Assembly: GCA_000715635.1 (NCBI GenBank)
Contig: KL569103.1
Location: 11,013-28,696 of the forward strand
Source: Streptomyces violaceus
Lineage (GTDB): Bacteria; Actinomycetota; Actinomycetes; Streptomycetales; Streptomycetaceae
Reading direction: 5' to 3'
Length of the DNA stretch: 17,684 nt
Shown: positions 1-7,445 of the stretch, piece by piece
How positions within the stretch are numbered: position 1 is the first letter of the stretch
Layout: every line of letters begins with the position of its first letter
Program-made: the position numbers and the translations under genes
Notes under the pieces: model-generated
Seen by the model: the letters and a program-made list of their open reading frames with translations, nothing else
Databases searched by the model: none
Told to the model about the DNA's origin: nothing

Positions 1-189
1 GGGCCGCAGGAAGTACCCGTGCAGCGAGTGAGCCGCGTACGACCGGTCGAGGGTGCGCGCCGCGGACATCAGCGACTGAGCGGCGATCTGGCCACCGAAC
101 GTCCGCGCCCACTCGCTGGGGATCGGGCCGGACCGGAACAGGTCCGGCCCGATCTCCTCGAGATCCAGGACCTCTGGCAGGCCGGCCAT
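1..189 (-). CDS. tesB: Acyl-CoA thioesterase II (TesB family), N-terminal part only
   Basis: Hydrolyses acyl-CoA to free acid and CoA in the cytoplasm. I translated it directly: the first 63 residues run from an ATG at 189 to the window edge, where the gene is cut by the window and not by a mutation. The segment FGGQIAAQSLMSAART followed by HSLHGYFLRP matches the start of the first hotdog domain of TesB-type thioesterases; the second hotdog domain would lie off the left edge. A purine-rich GAGGAG precedes the start by about eight bases. The gene lies 59 bases after the kinase stop codon on the same strand, so it is probably the last or a late gene of the SDR-crotonase-ACAD-SDR-kinase operon. 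There it could release CoA from dead-end acyl-CoA. Family assignment is firm; the substrate is unknown. Confidence 0.85.
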   Translation of the reverse strand, partial: MAGLPEVLDLEEIGPDLFRSGPIPSEWARTFGGQIAAQSLMSAARTLDRSYAAHSLHGYFLRP

Positions 190-248
190 GCTTCGGCTCC
201 TCTTTCCTCTGTGTGTGAGTGTCGAAGTCCTGTGGGCAGGCGATCGGT

Positions 249-1283
249 TCAGATGCCCGCCGTGTCCGCGACTTCGTGGGCCTTCGTCACCAGTGCGTCG
301 ATGCGCTCCGCGGTCGGGGTCCCGGACGCGGCCTTGTTCCGCGGTTCCTCCATCGCGCGGCGCATGACGCCCTCCGCGATGATCGCGACCTTCCACAGTC
401 CCATCGCGTGCCAGTAGCCCAGCGCCGTCAGGTCGCGTCCCGACGCCGCCGCGTAGGCCGCCACGAGTTCCTCGCGGGGCGGGAAGCCGCCGAGAGCGGT
501 CGCGACGAAGTCGCCCAAGGTGTTCTCACCCTTGGCCGGCCAGTAGGCCAGCAGGCTGCCCATGTCCGCCAACGGATCCCCCAGCGTCGACAGCTCCCAG
601 TCGAGAACCGCGCTCACCTCCCCGCTGTCGTAGGAGGTGATGACGTTGCGCAGATGGAAGTCGCCGTGCACGAGCGTCAGTTCGCGCTGCTCCGGCACGG
701 CCGCCACGAGGCGCCGGGTGAGGTCCTCCAGGGCGCGCAGCTCGCGGGTCCTGGACCGCTCCCACTGGGCCGACCACCGCTTGAGCTGGCGCTGCGCATA
801 CGGCTTGTGGCTGGCCAGACCGGTCAGCCCGGTCGCTTCGAGATCGACCGCGTGGATCTGCGCCAGCGTCCGCGGCAACGACATCCCGATCGCCCGGCGG
901 CGCTCGGGCGTCAACGACCGCGCGATCGACATCGAGTCGACGACCTCGCCGTCCACGAACTCCATGAGCAGCAGCGGAACGTCCGTCACGGCGGGATCAT
1001 CGGTCAGCCCGAGCACCCGCGGGGTCGGGACGGCGGTGCTCTCCAGGGCGGCCAGAATCCGCGCCTCGCGGGCCACGTCGTGCGCCGACGCCAGCAGATG
1101 ACCCAGCGGTGGGCGCCGCAGCACCCAGCTGCGGCCGTCCTGATCCATGACGAGATACGTCAGGTTCGACTGGCCCAGCCCGATCCGCTCGAAGGCCAAG
1201 GGCCCGGCGAAGTCGACGCCGAGGGTGGCGAACCAGCGGCTCACGGCCCCGGCGTCGACTCCGACGATGTCCGCGCTAGACAC
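249..1283 (-). CDS. APH-fold phosphotransferase, ACAD10/11-type kinase
   Basis: A 344-residue aminoglycoside-phosphotransferase-fold kinase of the group associated with acyl-CoA dehydrogenases. Visible motifs are a glycine-rich loop IGLGQSN (about 34-40), WVLRRPP (53-59) where the usual ATP-binding lysine strand lies, Glu73 in the next helix, the catalytic loop HGDFHLRN (206-213, Asp208) and the metal-binding segment LDWELSTLGDP (about 227-237, Asp228). The start is GTG with AAGGAG nine bases upstream, and it overlaps the stop of the preceding SDR by eight bases, so the two are probably translationally coupled. In this family the neighbour is typically an ACAD, and in P. putida the counterpart LvaA phosphorylates 4-hydroxyvaleryl-CoA. 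I infer a hydroxyacyl-CoA kinase role rather than antibiotic resistance. Family call is strong; the substrate is inferred. Confidence 0.88.
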   Translation of the reverse strand: MSSADIVGVDAGAVSRWFATLGVDFAGPLAFERIGLGQSNLTYLVMDQDGRSWVLRRPPLGHLLASAHDVAREARILAALESTAVPTPRVLGLTDDPAVTDVPLLLMEFVDGEVVDSMSIARSLTPERRRAIGMSLPRTLAQIHAVDLEATGLTGLASHKPYAQRQLKRWSAQWERSRTRELRALEDLTRRLVAAVPEQRELTLVHGDFHLRNVITSYDSGEVSAVLDWELSTLGDPLADMGSLLAYWPAKGENTLGDFVATALGGFPPREELVAAYAAASGRDLTALGYWHAMGLWKVAIIAEGVMRRAMEEPRNKAASGTPTAERIDALVTKAHEVADTAGI

Positions 1284-2058
1284 CGATACCGGCTCCTTGT
1301 CTGAACGGGAGCGCGTCGCCGAGCAGTTGCCCGCCGTCGATCACCATCGTCTCGCCGGTGATCCAACTCGCGGCGTCCGAGACGAGGAAGGCGACGGCGG
1401 AGGCGATGTCGGCAGGCTCCCCGATGCGGCCCAGCGCCATCGAGGCGGACACGGTCTGCTCGTGCTCCTTCCACAGAGCCTCGGCCAGCTTGGTGCGCAC
1501 CACACCCGGTGCCACCGCGTTGACGCGGACCTTCGGCGAGAGTTCCAGGGCCAGTTGCTTGGTGAGATGAATCAGTGCGGCCTTCGACGCGTTGTACAAC
1601 CCGATGTTCGCCTCGGAGGCCATGCCGCCCACCGACGCGGTGTTGACGACCGCCCCGCCGTGCTCCCCCATCCAGGCCCGCGTGGCCAGCCCCGTCCACA
1701 GCACGGGCGCCCACAGGTTCACGTCGAAGGTCTTCGCGAACCGGCCGTGGTCCTGGTCGATGACCGGCCCGTAGGCCGGGTTGGTTCCCGCGTTGTTGAC
1801 GAGGATGTCCAGGCTGCCGAAGCGCTCGAGCGTCAGATCCACACAGCGCCGGGCCGCCTCCTCGTCGACCGCGTGCGCACCGATGCCGACCGCCGTGCCC
1901 TTGACCTGGGCCGCGGCGGCGTCCGCCGCCTCCTGGGACCGGGAGGTGAGGACGACGTTCCCGCCGGCCTCCGCGATGGCCTGGGCGATCGCCAGGCCGA
2001 TACCGCGCGAGGCCCCGGTGACGACGGCGGTGCGACCGGTGAGATCGAGTCCCGCCAC
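1276..2058 (-). CDS. SDR family NAD(P)-dependent oxidoreductase (operon gene 4)
   Basis: A 260-residue classical short-chain dehydrogenase/reductase. It shows the cofactor motif TGASRGIG (14-21), NNAG (88-91), the catalytic Ser142, and YNASK with Tyr155 and Lys159. The C-terminal half has the usual PG motif and ends in the tetramer-forming segment before VIDGGQ. It starts with GTG one base after the stop of the acyl-CoA dehydrogenase gene and overlaps the kinase start by eight bases, so it sits tightly between the ACAD and the kinase. ACAD-SDR-kinase is a combination also seen in the lva levulinate pathway, where the SDR LvaD acts on the 4-oxo/4-hydroxy acyl-CoA pair. A similar keto/hydroxy-acyl-CoA interconversion is plausible here. 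Substrate and cofactor preference are not readable from the sequence. Confidence 0.9.
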   Translation of the reverse strand: MAGLDLTGRTAVVTGASRGIGLAIAQAIAEAGGNVVLTSRSQEAADAAAAQVKGTAVGIGAHAVDEEAARRCVDLTLERFGSLDILVNNAGTNPAYGPVIDQDHGRFAKTFDVNLWAPVLWTGLATRAWMGEHGGAVVNTASVGGMASEANIGLYNASKAALIHLTKQLALELSPKVRVNAVAPGVVRTKLAEALWKEHEQTVSASMALGRIGEPADIASAVAFLVSDAASWITGETMVIDGGQLLGDALPFRQGAGIGV

Positions 2059-2059
2059 C

Positions 2060-3283
2060 TCAGCTCACCGCCGCCGCATCGCGGTACTGCCGCAGTTCCT
2101 GCCTGGCGATGGCCCGCTTGTGCACCTCGTCGGGACCGTCCGCCAGCCGCAGCGTCCGCAGATGCGCGTACATCATGGCCAGCGGGAAGTCGTCGGTCAC
2201 TCCCGCTCCCCCGTGCACCTGGATCGCCCGGTCGACGATCTTCAACGCGATCTCGGGGGCGGCCACCTTGATGGCCGCGATCTCGGTGCGCGCTTCCTTG
2301 TTGCCGACCGTGTCCATGAGATACGCGGCCTTGAGCGTGAGCAGGCGGATCATCTCGATGTCGATACGCGCTTCCGCGATCCAGTCCTGGATGTTGGACC
2401 GTTCGGCGACCGGGCTGCCGAAGGTCACCCGTGACTGTGCGCGTCGGCACATCAGTTCCAGCGCCCGCTCGGCCGCGCCGATGGCCCGCATGCAGTGGTG
2501 GATACGACCGGGACCGAGCCGGGCCTGGCTGATCGCGAAACCCTCACCCTCGCCCTTGAGCACGTCCTTGGCCGGCACCCGGACATCCTCGAAGACGATC
2601 TCCGCATGACCCTCGCGATCCGCGTACCCGAACACCGGGAGGTTGCGGACCACGGTGACCCCGGGGGCGTCGATCGGGACGACCATCATCGACTGCTGGC
2701 GATGTGGAGCGGCCGTGGGGTCGGTCTTGCCCATCACGATGAGCACCTTGCAGTTCTTGTGCATCGCGTTCGAGGCGAACCACTTGCGGCCGTTGAGCAC
2801 GTACGCGTCGCCGTCGCGCTCCATCCGCAGCTCGATATTGGTGGCGTCGGAGCTGGCGACACGCGGCTCGGTCATCGCGAAGGCCGAGGCCATCGTCCCG
2901 TCGAGCAGGGGCTTGAGGTACTTCTCCTTGTGCTCGTCGCTGCCGAACAGCGTGAGCACCTCCATGTTGCCGGTGTCGGGCGCGTTGCAGTTGCACGCCT
3001 CGGAGGCGATGTGGCTGCGGCCCATGATCTCCGCCAGCGGCGCGTACTCGAGGTTCGTCAGACCGGGGCCCCACTCCGGGTGCGGGTGGAACAGGTTCCA
3101 CAGTCCACGCCTGCGCGCCTCCGCCTTGACCTCCTCGAGGATCGGCGGGTGGAAGTGCGGATCACCCGACGCGTGCATCTGCTCGTGGTACACCGCCTCG
3201 GCGGGGTAGATGTGCTCATCCATGAACTCGAGCAGATCCGCCTGGTACTTCTTGGCGCGGTCCGACATCTCAAACAGGGACAT
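2060..3283 (-). CDS. Acyl-CoA dehydrogenase, ACAD10/11 (LvaC-like) subfamily
   Basis: A 407-residue flavin-dependent acyl-CoA dehydrogenase-fold enzyme of usual length. Recognisable are the FAD/substrate segment [16 protein letters not shown] followed by [11 protein letters not shown] in the beta domain, the QVHGGAGV motif of the C-terminal helical domain, and [18 protein letters not shown] near the end. In medium-chain ACADs the catalytic glutamate lies in a YEGT motif; aligned by eye, Asp382 of ADGPDEVH occupies that place, as in human ACAD11-type sequences. ATG is preceded by CAGGAG at good spacing. The start overlaps the crotonase 3' end by 14 bases. With the adjacent APH kinase this suggests an ACAD10/11-type reaction, elimination of phosphate from a 4-phosphoacyl-CoA, rather than simple alpha,beta-dehydrogenation. 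Subfamily is fairly sure; the reaction is inferred. Confidence 0.92.
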   Translation of the reverse strand: MSLFEMSDRAKKYQADLLEFMDEHIYPAEAVYHEQMHASGDPHFHPPILEEVKAEARRRGLWNLFHPHPEWGPGLTNLEYAPLAEIMGRSHIASEACNCNAPDTGNMEVLTLFGSDEHKEKYLKPLLDGTMASAFAMTEPRVASSDATNIELRMERDGDAYVLNGRKWFASNAMHKNCKVLIVMGKTDPTAAPHRQQSMMVVPIDAPGVTVVRNLPVFGYADREGHAEIVFEDVRVPAKDVLKGEGEGFAISQARLGPGRIHHCMRAIGAAERALELMCRRAQSRVTFGSPVAERSNIQDWIAEARIDIEMIRLLTLKAAYLMDTVGNKEARTEIAAIKVAAPEIALKIVDRAIQVHGGAGVTDDFPLAMMYAHLRTLRLADGPDEVHKRAIARQELRQYRDAAAVS

Positions 3284-4082
3284 CCGAACTCCTGACGGGT
3301 AGGGAGGGAAAGTCGGGCGGGCGCTTGTCCAGGTGACTGGCCACGCCTTCGACGACGTCGGACCCGCGGAAGGCCTGGAGCATGAGGTCTTCCGCCCGGG
3401 TCACGGATTCGGCGTAGGTGCCGTCCGCGTCGTTGCTCAGCTGGCTCTTGATGGTGGCCATGGAGGCCGGGGAGCAGCACCTCGCCAGATCGGCGGCGTA
3501 GGCGACAGCGGCATCCACCACGCTGCCGGTGGGGACCAGGTGGTCGAGGAGTCCGATGCGGAAGGCCTCCGCGGCATCCACCATGCGACTCGACAGCAAC
3601 AGGTCCACTGCCCGGCTGTGCCCCACCAGCCGGGGCAACAGCCAGGAGATCCCGTACTCGGCGATCAGCCCGCGTTGCGCGAATGCCGTGGTGAACCGGG
3701 CCGAGGGCGAGCCGAAGCGAAGGTCGCAGTAGAGGGCCTCCACCATGCCCAGGCCGGCGGCCACCCCGTTGACCGCTCCGATCAGCGGTTTACGCAGGGT
3801 CCGCGGAACGTCCCGGGGACGGCGCCGCGCCCGGTCCGCCTCGGAGACCTCGCCGACCGCCTGCAGCTGTTGCAGGTCGGCTCCGGCGCAGAATCCGCGT
3901 CCCGCGCCGGTGACCACGACGGCGCGTACGTCCGGGTCGTCTTCGGCGGCGTCGAGCAGCGCGAAATAGCGGTCTTCGAGTTCGTCGGTCCAGGCGTTCA
4001 GCTTGGCGGGCCGGTTGAACGTGAGCACCAGCACCGGCCCTCGGTGTTCGGCGAGGACGAGTTCGCCCGGCGCGCCGGTCAT
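3270..4082 (-). CDS. Enoyl-CoA hydratase/isomerase (crotonase fold) with isomerase-like active site
   Basis: A 270-residue crotonase-superfamily protein. The oxyanion-hole segments [10 protein letters not shown] (61-70) and NGVAAGLG (105-112) are intact. The two acids of classical hydratases (Glu144 and Glu164 of rat crotonase) align by eye with Val114 and Phe134, whereas [17 protein letters not shown] places Glu142 where enoyl-CoA isomerases (ECI, PaaG-like) keep their catalytic acid. A double-bond isomerase is therefore at least as likely as a hydratase. I chose the ATG at 4082, which overlaps the preceding TGA as ATGA. The open frame extends 16 codons further upstream, but that would run deep into the neighbour without family support. 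It is second in the SDR operon and overlaps the ACAD start by 14 bases. Confidence 0.88.
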   Translation of the reverse strand: MTGAPGELVLAEHRGPVLVLTFNRPAKLNAWTDELEDRYFALLDAAEDDPDVRAVVVTGAGRGFCAGADLQQLQAVGEVSEADRARRRPRDVPRTLRKPLIGAVNGVAAGLGMVEALYCDLRFGSPSARFTTAFAQRGLIAEYGISWLLPRLVGHSRAVDLLLSSRMVDAAEAFRIGLLDHLVPTGSVVDAAVAYAADLARCCSPASMATIKSQLSNDADGTYAESVTRAEDLMLQAFRGSDVVEGVASHLDKRPPDFPSLPVRSSDVPV

Positions 4083-4897
4083 GCCTGTTCCAGCAGGGAG
4101 CTCTGGTACCGGCGCATCCCGCGCAGCCACCGGTCGTAGTCCGAGCCCTTCTGCCGGTACATGTCGAGAACGTCTTCGTGCGGCAGGATCAGGAAGCGCT
4201 CGTCCTCGACGGCGGCCAGGACGGCGTCGGCCACTTCGGCCGGCTCCAGGACGTCACCCGCGGAGGTGACGGCCCGCGTCGCGGCTCTTCCCAGCGCGTC
4301 CCCGGAGTCCTCCCCGGAGTAGAGCAGCTTGGTGTTCACGCCCATCGGGCACAGACAGCTGACACGGACCCCGCGATCGCCGTAGGTGACACCCAGCCAC
4401 TCGGCGAAGGAGACGGCCGCGTGCTTGGTGACGGCGTAGGTGGCGGAGCCGATCTGGGTGAGCAGCCCGGCCGCCGAGGCCGTGCTGACGAAGTAGCCCT
4501 CACCGCGCTCGATCCACCGCGGTACCAGCAGCCTGGCCGCACGGATGTGGGCTCGCAGGTTGACGTCGATCGAGCGGTCCCAGTCCTGCTCGCTCGCGTC
4601 GAGGCCGGGCGCCCCGGCGATGCCCGCGTTCGCGAAGTAGAGATCGACCGGCCCGAAGGTGCTCTCCGCGAGGTCGACCAACCGCTGGATCTGCTCGGTG
4701 TCCGACACGTCCGCGCCGGCGCTGACGGTGCTTCCCGGATGATCGGCGTTGACTGCCTCCGACACCGCCCGCGCGCTGTCCGGGTCGAGGTCCGCGACGA
4801 CGACCTGGGCTCCCTCGCGAGCGAGCCGTGCGGCCAGCGCGCCGCCGATGCCTGCGCCACCACCGGTGACGATGGCGACTCTCTGTGCGACGTTCAC
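4079..4897 (-). CDS. SDR family oxidoreductase, first gene of the operon
   Basis: A 272-residue short-chain dehydrogenase with TGGGAGIG (11-18), acidic residues after the second strand (VVVADLD, suggesting NAD(H)), NAG (90-92), catalytic Ser141, and Tyr154 with Lys158 in YAVTK. The C-terminus has extra residues (a region ending YDRWLRGMRRYQSSLLEQ) beyond the usual core. The reading frame is open upstream to 4966, but that extension would run through the -10, spacer and -35 of the operon promoter. The GTG at 4897 with GGAGAGG just upstream is the sensible start. It is followed by the crotonase gene with an ATGA overlap. It probably oxidises a hydroxyacyl-CoA or related alcohol in the same pathway. 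Family sure, substrate unknown. Confidence 0.9.
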   Translation of the reverse strand: MNVAQRVAIVTGGGAGIGGALAARLAREGAQVVVADLDPDSARAVSEAVNADHPGSTVSAGADVSDTEQIQRLVDLAESTFGPVDLYFANAGIAGAPGLDASEQDWDRSIDVNLRAHIRAARLLVPRWIERGEGYFVSTASAAGLLTQIGSATYAVTKHAAVSFAEWLGVTYGDRGVRVSCLCPMGVNTKLLYSGEDSGDALGRAATRAVTSAGDVLEPAEVADAVLAAVEDERFLILPHEDVLDMYRQKGSDYDRWLRGMRRYQSSLLEQA

Positions 4898-4937
4898 GGC
4901 AACCCTCTCCGTTGACGGGCCTGCGATGCGTCCCATC

Positions 4938-4966
4938 TGTATAGTTGAATCCGACGTCAAGTTCAA
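4938..4966 (-). promoter_or_regulatory. Promoter and TetR-type operator 1 of the SDR-ACAD-kinase operon
   Basis: Read on the minus strand, TTGAAC (4966-4961) and TATACA (4943-4938) form a sigma-A-like -35/-10 pair with an exact 17-base spacer. The 22-base dyad 4945-4966 has outer arms TTGAA/TTCAA and a perfect GACGTC centre; 16 of its 22 positions are symmetric. It covers the -35 and spacer, so a bound repressor would block polymerase. Two related copies occur at 5747-5768 and 9357-9378. Confidence 0.8.
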
Positions 4967-4990
4967 TAGCCGCCTTCACGGAACCACATG

Positions 4991-5025
4991 AAGAAAGCCG
5001 CCCAACCCCAGAGGGATGAGCGGCT
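4991..5025 (-). terminator. Rho-independent terminator after the tetR gene
   Basis: On the minus strand an AGCCGC...GCGGCT stem (5025-5020 with 5001-4996) encloses an 18-base loop and is followed by TTTCTT. It lies 14 bases after the TetR stop codon and just before the operon promoter, so it should insulate the operon from tetR transcription. The stem is short (6 bp), hence moderate confidence. Confidence 0.6.
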
Positions 5026-5039
5026 ACGAGGCAGGAGGA

Positions 5040-5732
5040 TCAGCGGTGGTCGGGGAAGCGGAGGGCATTCGCCCAGAGCCGGGTCACCGTGGACACGAGC
5101 TCCTCGAAGTCCACCGGCGCACCTTCTTCCTGCCGTTCGCCGAGCACGAAGGCGTTGTAGGCCATGACGCTGACCATGCCCGACAGCGCACGGGAAGCCA
5201 TCATCGGATCGACCTCACCGTCCGCGACACCCCGCGCCTGCAGGTCGGCGATGCCACGGGCATTGCGGCGGATGAACGCGTCGGCGCGCCGACGCCGGAA
5301 CTCACGGAACTCCGGCTCCACTTGGGCGACCTGCTCGAGCAGGCCCATCAGCTTCGCGTTCCGCTTGTACGCCTCGAGGTACGCGCGATTGCTCGCCGCG
5401 AGTACCGCGTGGGGATCGTCGGTCCCCTCCACCCGGGCCATGCCGGGGTGCATCATGTCCTCCTGCGCCTCCAGGAGGACGGCGGCAAGTACCTCTTCCT
5501 TGTTGGCGAAGTAGGTGTAGAAGGATCCCGCCGCGCACTGAGCCTCTCTGGTGATGTCGGTGAGGCGGGTGTCGAGGTAGCCGTCCCGTTCGAACACCTT
5601 CCGCGCGGCTTTCACCAGAGCGGCCCGGGTCCGCGCTCCGCGCTTCGTCGTGGGGGGCTCACGAAGGTGCGTCAGGGGCGCCATGGGCGGTGCCTGCTCG
5701 CCGTCGATCTCTTCGTGCGCAGTACTCTCCAT
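5040..5732 (-). CDS. TetR family transcriptional regulator, probable local repressor
   Basis: A 230-residue TetR-type regulator. The N-terminal DNA-binding domain spans about 36-82: TRAALVKAARKVFERDGY, then LTDITREAQCAAGSFYTYFANKEE with the recognition helix and the typical FYTYF..KEE ending. The remainder is an all-helical ligand domain (VAQVEPEFREFRRRRADAF and onward). The frame is open to 5768, but that extension would encode across the operator. I prefer ATG at 5732, which lies seven bases after a TACAGT -10 hexamer, implying a leaderless mRNA. The gene is flanked by operator copies in its own promoter and in the promoter of the neighbouring SDR operon. This supports an autoregulated repressor whose ligand is probably an acyl-CoA or pathway intermediate. 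DNA-binding family is certain; targets are inferred. Confidence 0.9.
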   Translation of the reverse strand: MESTAHEEIDGEQAPPMAPLTHLREPPTTKRGARTRAALVKAARKVFERDGYLDTRLTDITREAQCAAGSFYTYFANKEEVLAAVLLEAQEDMMHPGMARVEGTDDPHAVLAASNRAYLEAYKRNAKLMGLLEQVAQVEPEFREFRRRRADAFIRRNARGIADLQARGVADGEVDPMMASRALSGMVSVMAYNAFVLGERQEEGAPVDFEELVSTVTRLWANALRFPDHR

Positions 5733-5739
5733 CCCGGGG

Positions 5740-5768
5740 ACTGTACTTGAATCCGACACCAGAATCAC
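5740..5768 (-). promoter_or_regulatory. tetR promoter with operator 2 (one degenerate arm)
   Basis: The 22-base site 5747-5768 keeps the CGGATTCAA half (minus strand) shared by all three copies, but its other arm is GTGATTC instead of TTGAA(C/T). One base beyond the conserved arm is TACAGT (5745-5740), fitting a -10, and the chosen tetR ATG starts seven bases later. The weaker site would fit mild autorepression. The assignment depends on similarity to the other two copies. Confidence 0.65.
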
Positions 5769-5782
5769 AAAAGGGCAGCGGC

Positions 5783-7306
5783 TCAGTGGCGGCGGGCCGC
5801 AACGTCGGCGGGCGCCCTGTCACTGGTCAGAGCCGTACGGTCGATGGACCGCTTGAGGATCTTCCCGGTCGGGCCCTTGGGCAGCGCGTCGACGAACCGG
5901 ACGATGCGCGGGATCTTGTAGGCGGACAGCCGCTCCCGTGCCCAGCTCGACACCTCGGCGGCGCCGAGCTCCGCACCGGGCCGGGCGGCGATGAGCGCGG
6001 CGACCTCCTCGCCGTAGTGCTCGTCGGGAACGCCGATCACTGCTGCCTCGACGATGTCCGGATGCTCGTAGAGAACTTCCTCGACCTCGCCGGGGTAGAC
6101 GTTGTAACCGCCGCGGATGATCAGGTCCTTGATGCGGTCGACGATACGAAGGTCGCCGTCCGCGTCGGTTTCACCGAGGTCGCCGGTCCGGAACCAGCCG
6201 TCGGACGAGAGGGTCGCGGCGGTGTCCGCGGGGCGGTTCCAGTAGCCGCGCATCACCGTGGGCCCGTTGATGTGGACCTCGCCGACGCTCCCCGGCGGGC
6301 ACTCCTTGCCGTCGCCGTCACGCACCTGAACCCGCGTCCGCGGAACTGACCTGCCCGTGTACCCGATCTTGCCACCGCGGTCGAGGTCGTTGAAGGTGCC
6401 GAACGCGGTGGTCTCGGTGAGTCCATACCCTTCCAGGATGGTGCAGCCGAAGCGGGCCTCGAAGGCCCGGGCGATCTCCCCGGGAAGCGACGCGCCGCCG
6501 GAGACGGCGACCCGGAGCCCGGCGAAGTCCGCCGGATTCGCGTCACCCGCCGCGTGCAGCAGCGCGTTCCACATGGTCGGCACGCCGGCCATGATGGTGA
6601 GCCGGTCGCGGCGCAGCATGTCCAGCATCGACGCCGGGTCGAACCGGGCCAGCAACGACATCGAGCCGCCCACGGTCAAGGTCGCCATCATGACCGATGC
6701 CTGGCCGAACACGTGGAACAGCGGGAGTCCGGTGCCGGTACGGTCGGCGCTCGTCGCTCGGCTGCACTCGGCGCCGATCTCCCCGGCGGACAGCAGGTTC
6801 CCGACGGTGAGTTGGGCCCCCTTCGGCCGCCCGGTGGTTCCCGAGGTGTACAGGATGGCCGCGGTCTCGTCGCGGTCCCGGTCGACCGCACCGGCCGGGC
6901 CAGCGGTGACCGAGGCGCCCGGGGACAGCGTCCAGGAGGGCACCGAGAGCGCCGCGGCCGCTTCCACGACGGCCGGGCCGAGGGCGTGCCATGCGATCGC
7001 CAGAGAGCATCCGGCGTCGCCGAGGACGTACTCGACCTCAGCCCGGGTGGACATCGTGTTGACGGGCACCACGACACAGCCTGCGGCCTGGATCCCGAGG
7101 TAGGCCACCACGAACTCGGGCACCGACGGGGCCGCGAGCAGCACCCGGTCCCCCGGGGACAGGCCCGCTGCGACCAGGGCGCCCGCGTACCGCATGCTCG
7201 CGTCCCGCAGCTGAAGGTAGGTCCACTGATCCGTGGCGCCGCGCAGTGCGATGTGGTCGGGGGTGGCGGCCGCGTGGTGGCACACGGGATCGAAAACGCT
7301 GGTCAT
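5783..7306 (-). CDS. Fatty acyl-CoA ligase (AMP-forming, FadD-like)
   Basis: A 507-residue ANL-superfamily adenylating enzyme that activates a carboxylic acid to acyl-AMP and then acyl-CoA. Motifs in order: phosphate loop YTSGTTGRPKG (153-163), LFHVFG (196-201), EGYGLTET (292-299), WFRTGDLG (371-378), the hinge IVDRIKDLIIRGGYNVYP (388-405) and the catalytic Lys482 in PTGKILKR. Length is typical of a medium/long-chain or short branched acid ligase. ATG 7306 has GGAAGG upstream. It lies 139 bases after the HAD gene and its stop is 50 bases before the tetR start, all on one strand, so it may be transcribed with the thiolase/HAD unit or from its own promoter; I saw no clear promoter. It likely supplies the CoA ester entering the local pathway, as LvaE does in levulinate catabolism. 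Exact acid specificity is not visible. Confidence 0.93.
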   Translation of the reverse strand: MTSVFDPVCHHAAATPDHIALRGATDQWTYLQLRDASMRYAGALVAAGLSPGDRVLLAAPSVPEFVVAYLGIQAAGCVVVPVNTMSTRAEVEYVLGDAGCSLAIAWHALGPAVVEAAAALSVPSWTLSPGASVTAGPAGAVDRDRDETAAILYTSGTTGRPKGAQLTVGNLLSAGEIGAECSRATSADRTGTGLPLFHVFGQASVMMATLTVGGSMSLLARFDPASMLDMLRRDRLTIMAGVPTMWNALLHAAGDANPADFAGLRVAVSGGASLPGEIARAFEARFGCTILEGYGLTETTAFGTFNDLDRGGKIGYTGRSVPRTRVQVRDGDGKECPPGSVGEVHINGPTVMRGYWNRPADTAATLSSDGWFRTGDLGETDADGDLRIVDRIKDLIIRGGYNVYPGEVEEVLYEHPDIVEAAVIGVPDEHYGEEVAALIAARPGAELGAAEVSSWARERLSAYKIPRIVRFVDALPKGPTGKILKRSIDRTALTSDRAPADVAARRH

Positions 7307-7415
7307 GGGCGGTGCCTTCCGGGATGTGAGCAGGTGATGGCGTGGTTCGCACCCTCGTGGATGAGGTGACTTGGCCCGGCTTCGGCATCAAGTCCTCGGG
7401 CGGTGCGGCCGGATG

Positions 7416-7439
7416 ACCGACCTCACCGCGTCCGTCGGT
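7416..7439 (-). terminator. Weak inverted repeat downstream of the HAD gene
   Basis: ACCGAC (7416-7421) and GTCGGT (7434-7439) form a 6-bp stem with a 12-base loop, starting six bases after the HAD stop codon. There is no U-run, so it could be a weak terminator, an mRNA-stabilising hairpin or an operator between the HAD gene and the CoA ligase gene. Nothing else was seen in the 139-base gap. Confidence 0.25.
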
Positions 7440-7445
7440 GGATCG

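Noticed and set aside
249..1283. Reading the APH-fold kinase as an antibiotic resistance gene
   Set aside because: Its motifs and operon partners (ACAD, SDR) match the acyl-CoA-metabolism kinase group rather than aminoglycoside-modifying enzymes.
219..2450. Long open frames on the plus strand and alternative minus frames over the kinase/SDR region (such as 219-1304 and 1147-2271 plus)
   Set aside because: They are antisense or shifted shadows of genes with clear catalytic motifs, are rich in Arg/Gly/His/Pro, and contain no recognisable domain.
4083..4130. Upstream extension of the crotonase gene by 16 codons
   Set aside because: It would overlap the preceding SDR by 52 bases; the ATGA overlap at 4079-4082 is the usual coupling and the protein family starts there.
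4898..4966. Upstream extension of the first SDR by 23 codons
   Set aside because: It runs through the promoter -10, spacer and -35 and the operator. GTG 4897 has a good ribosome-binding site.
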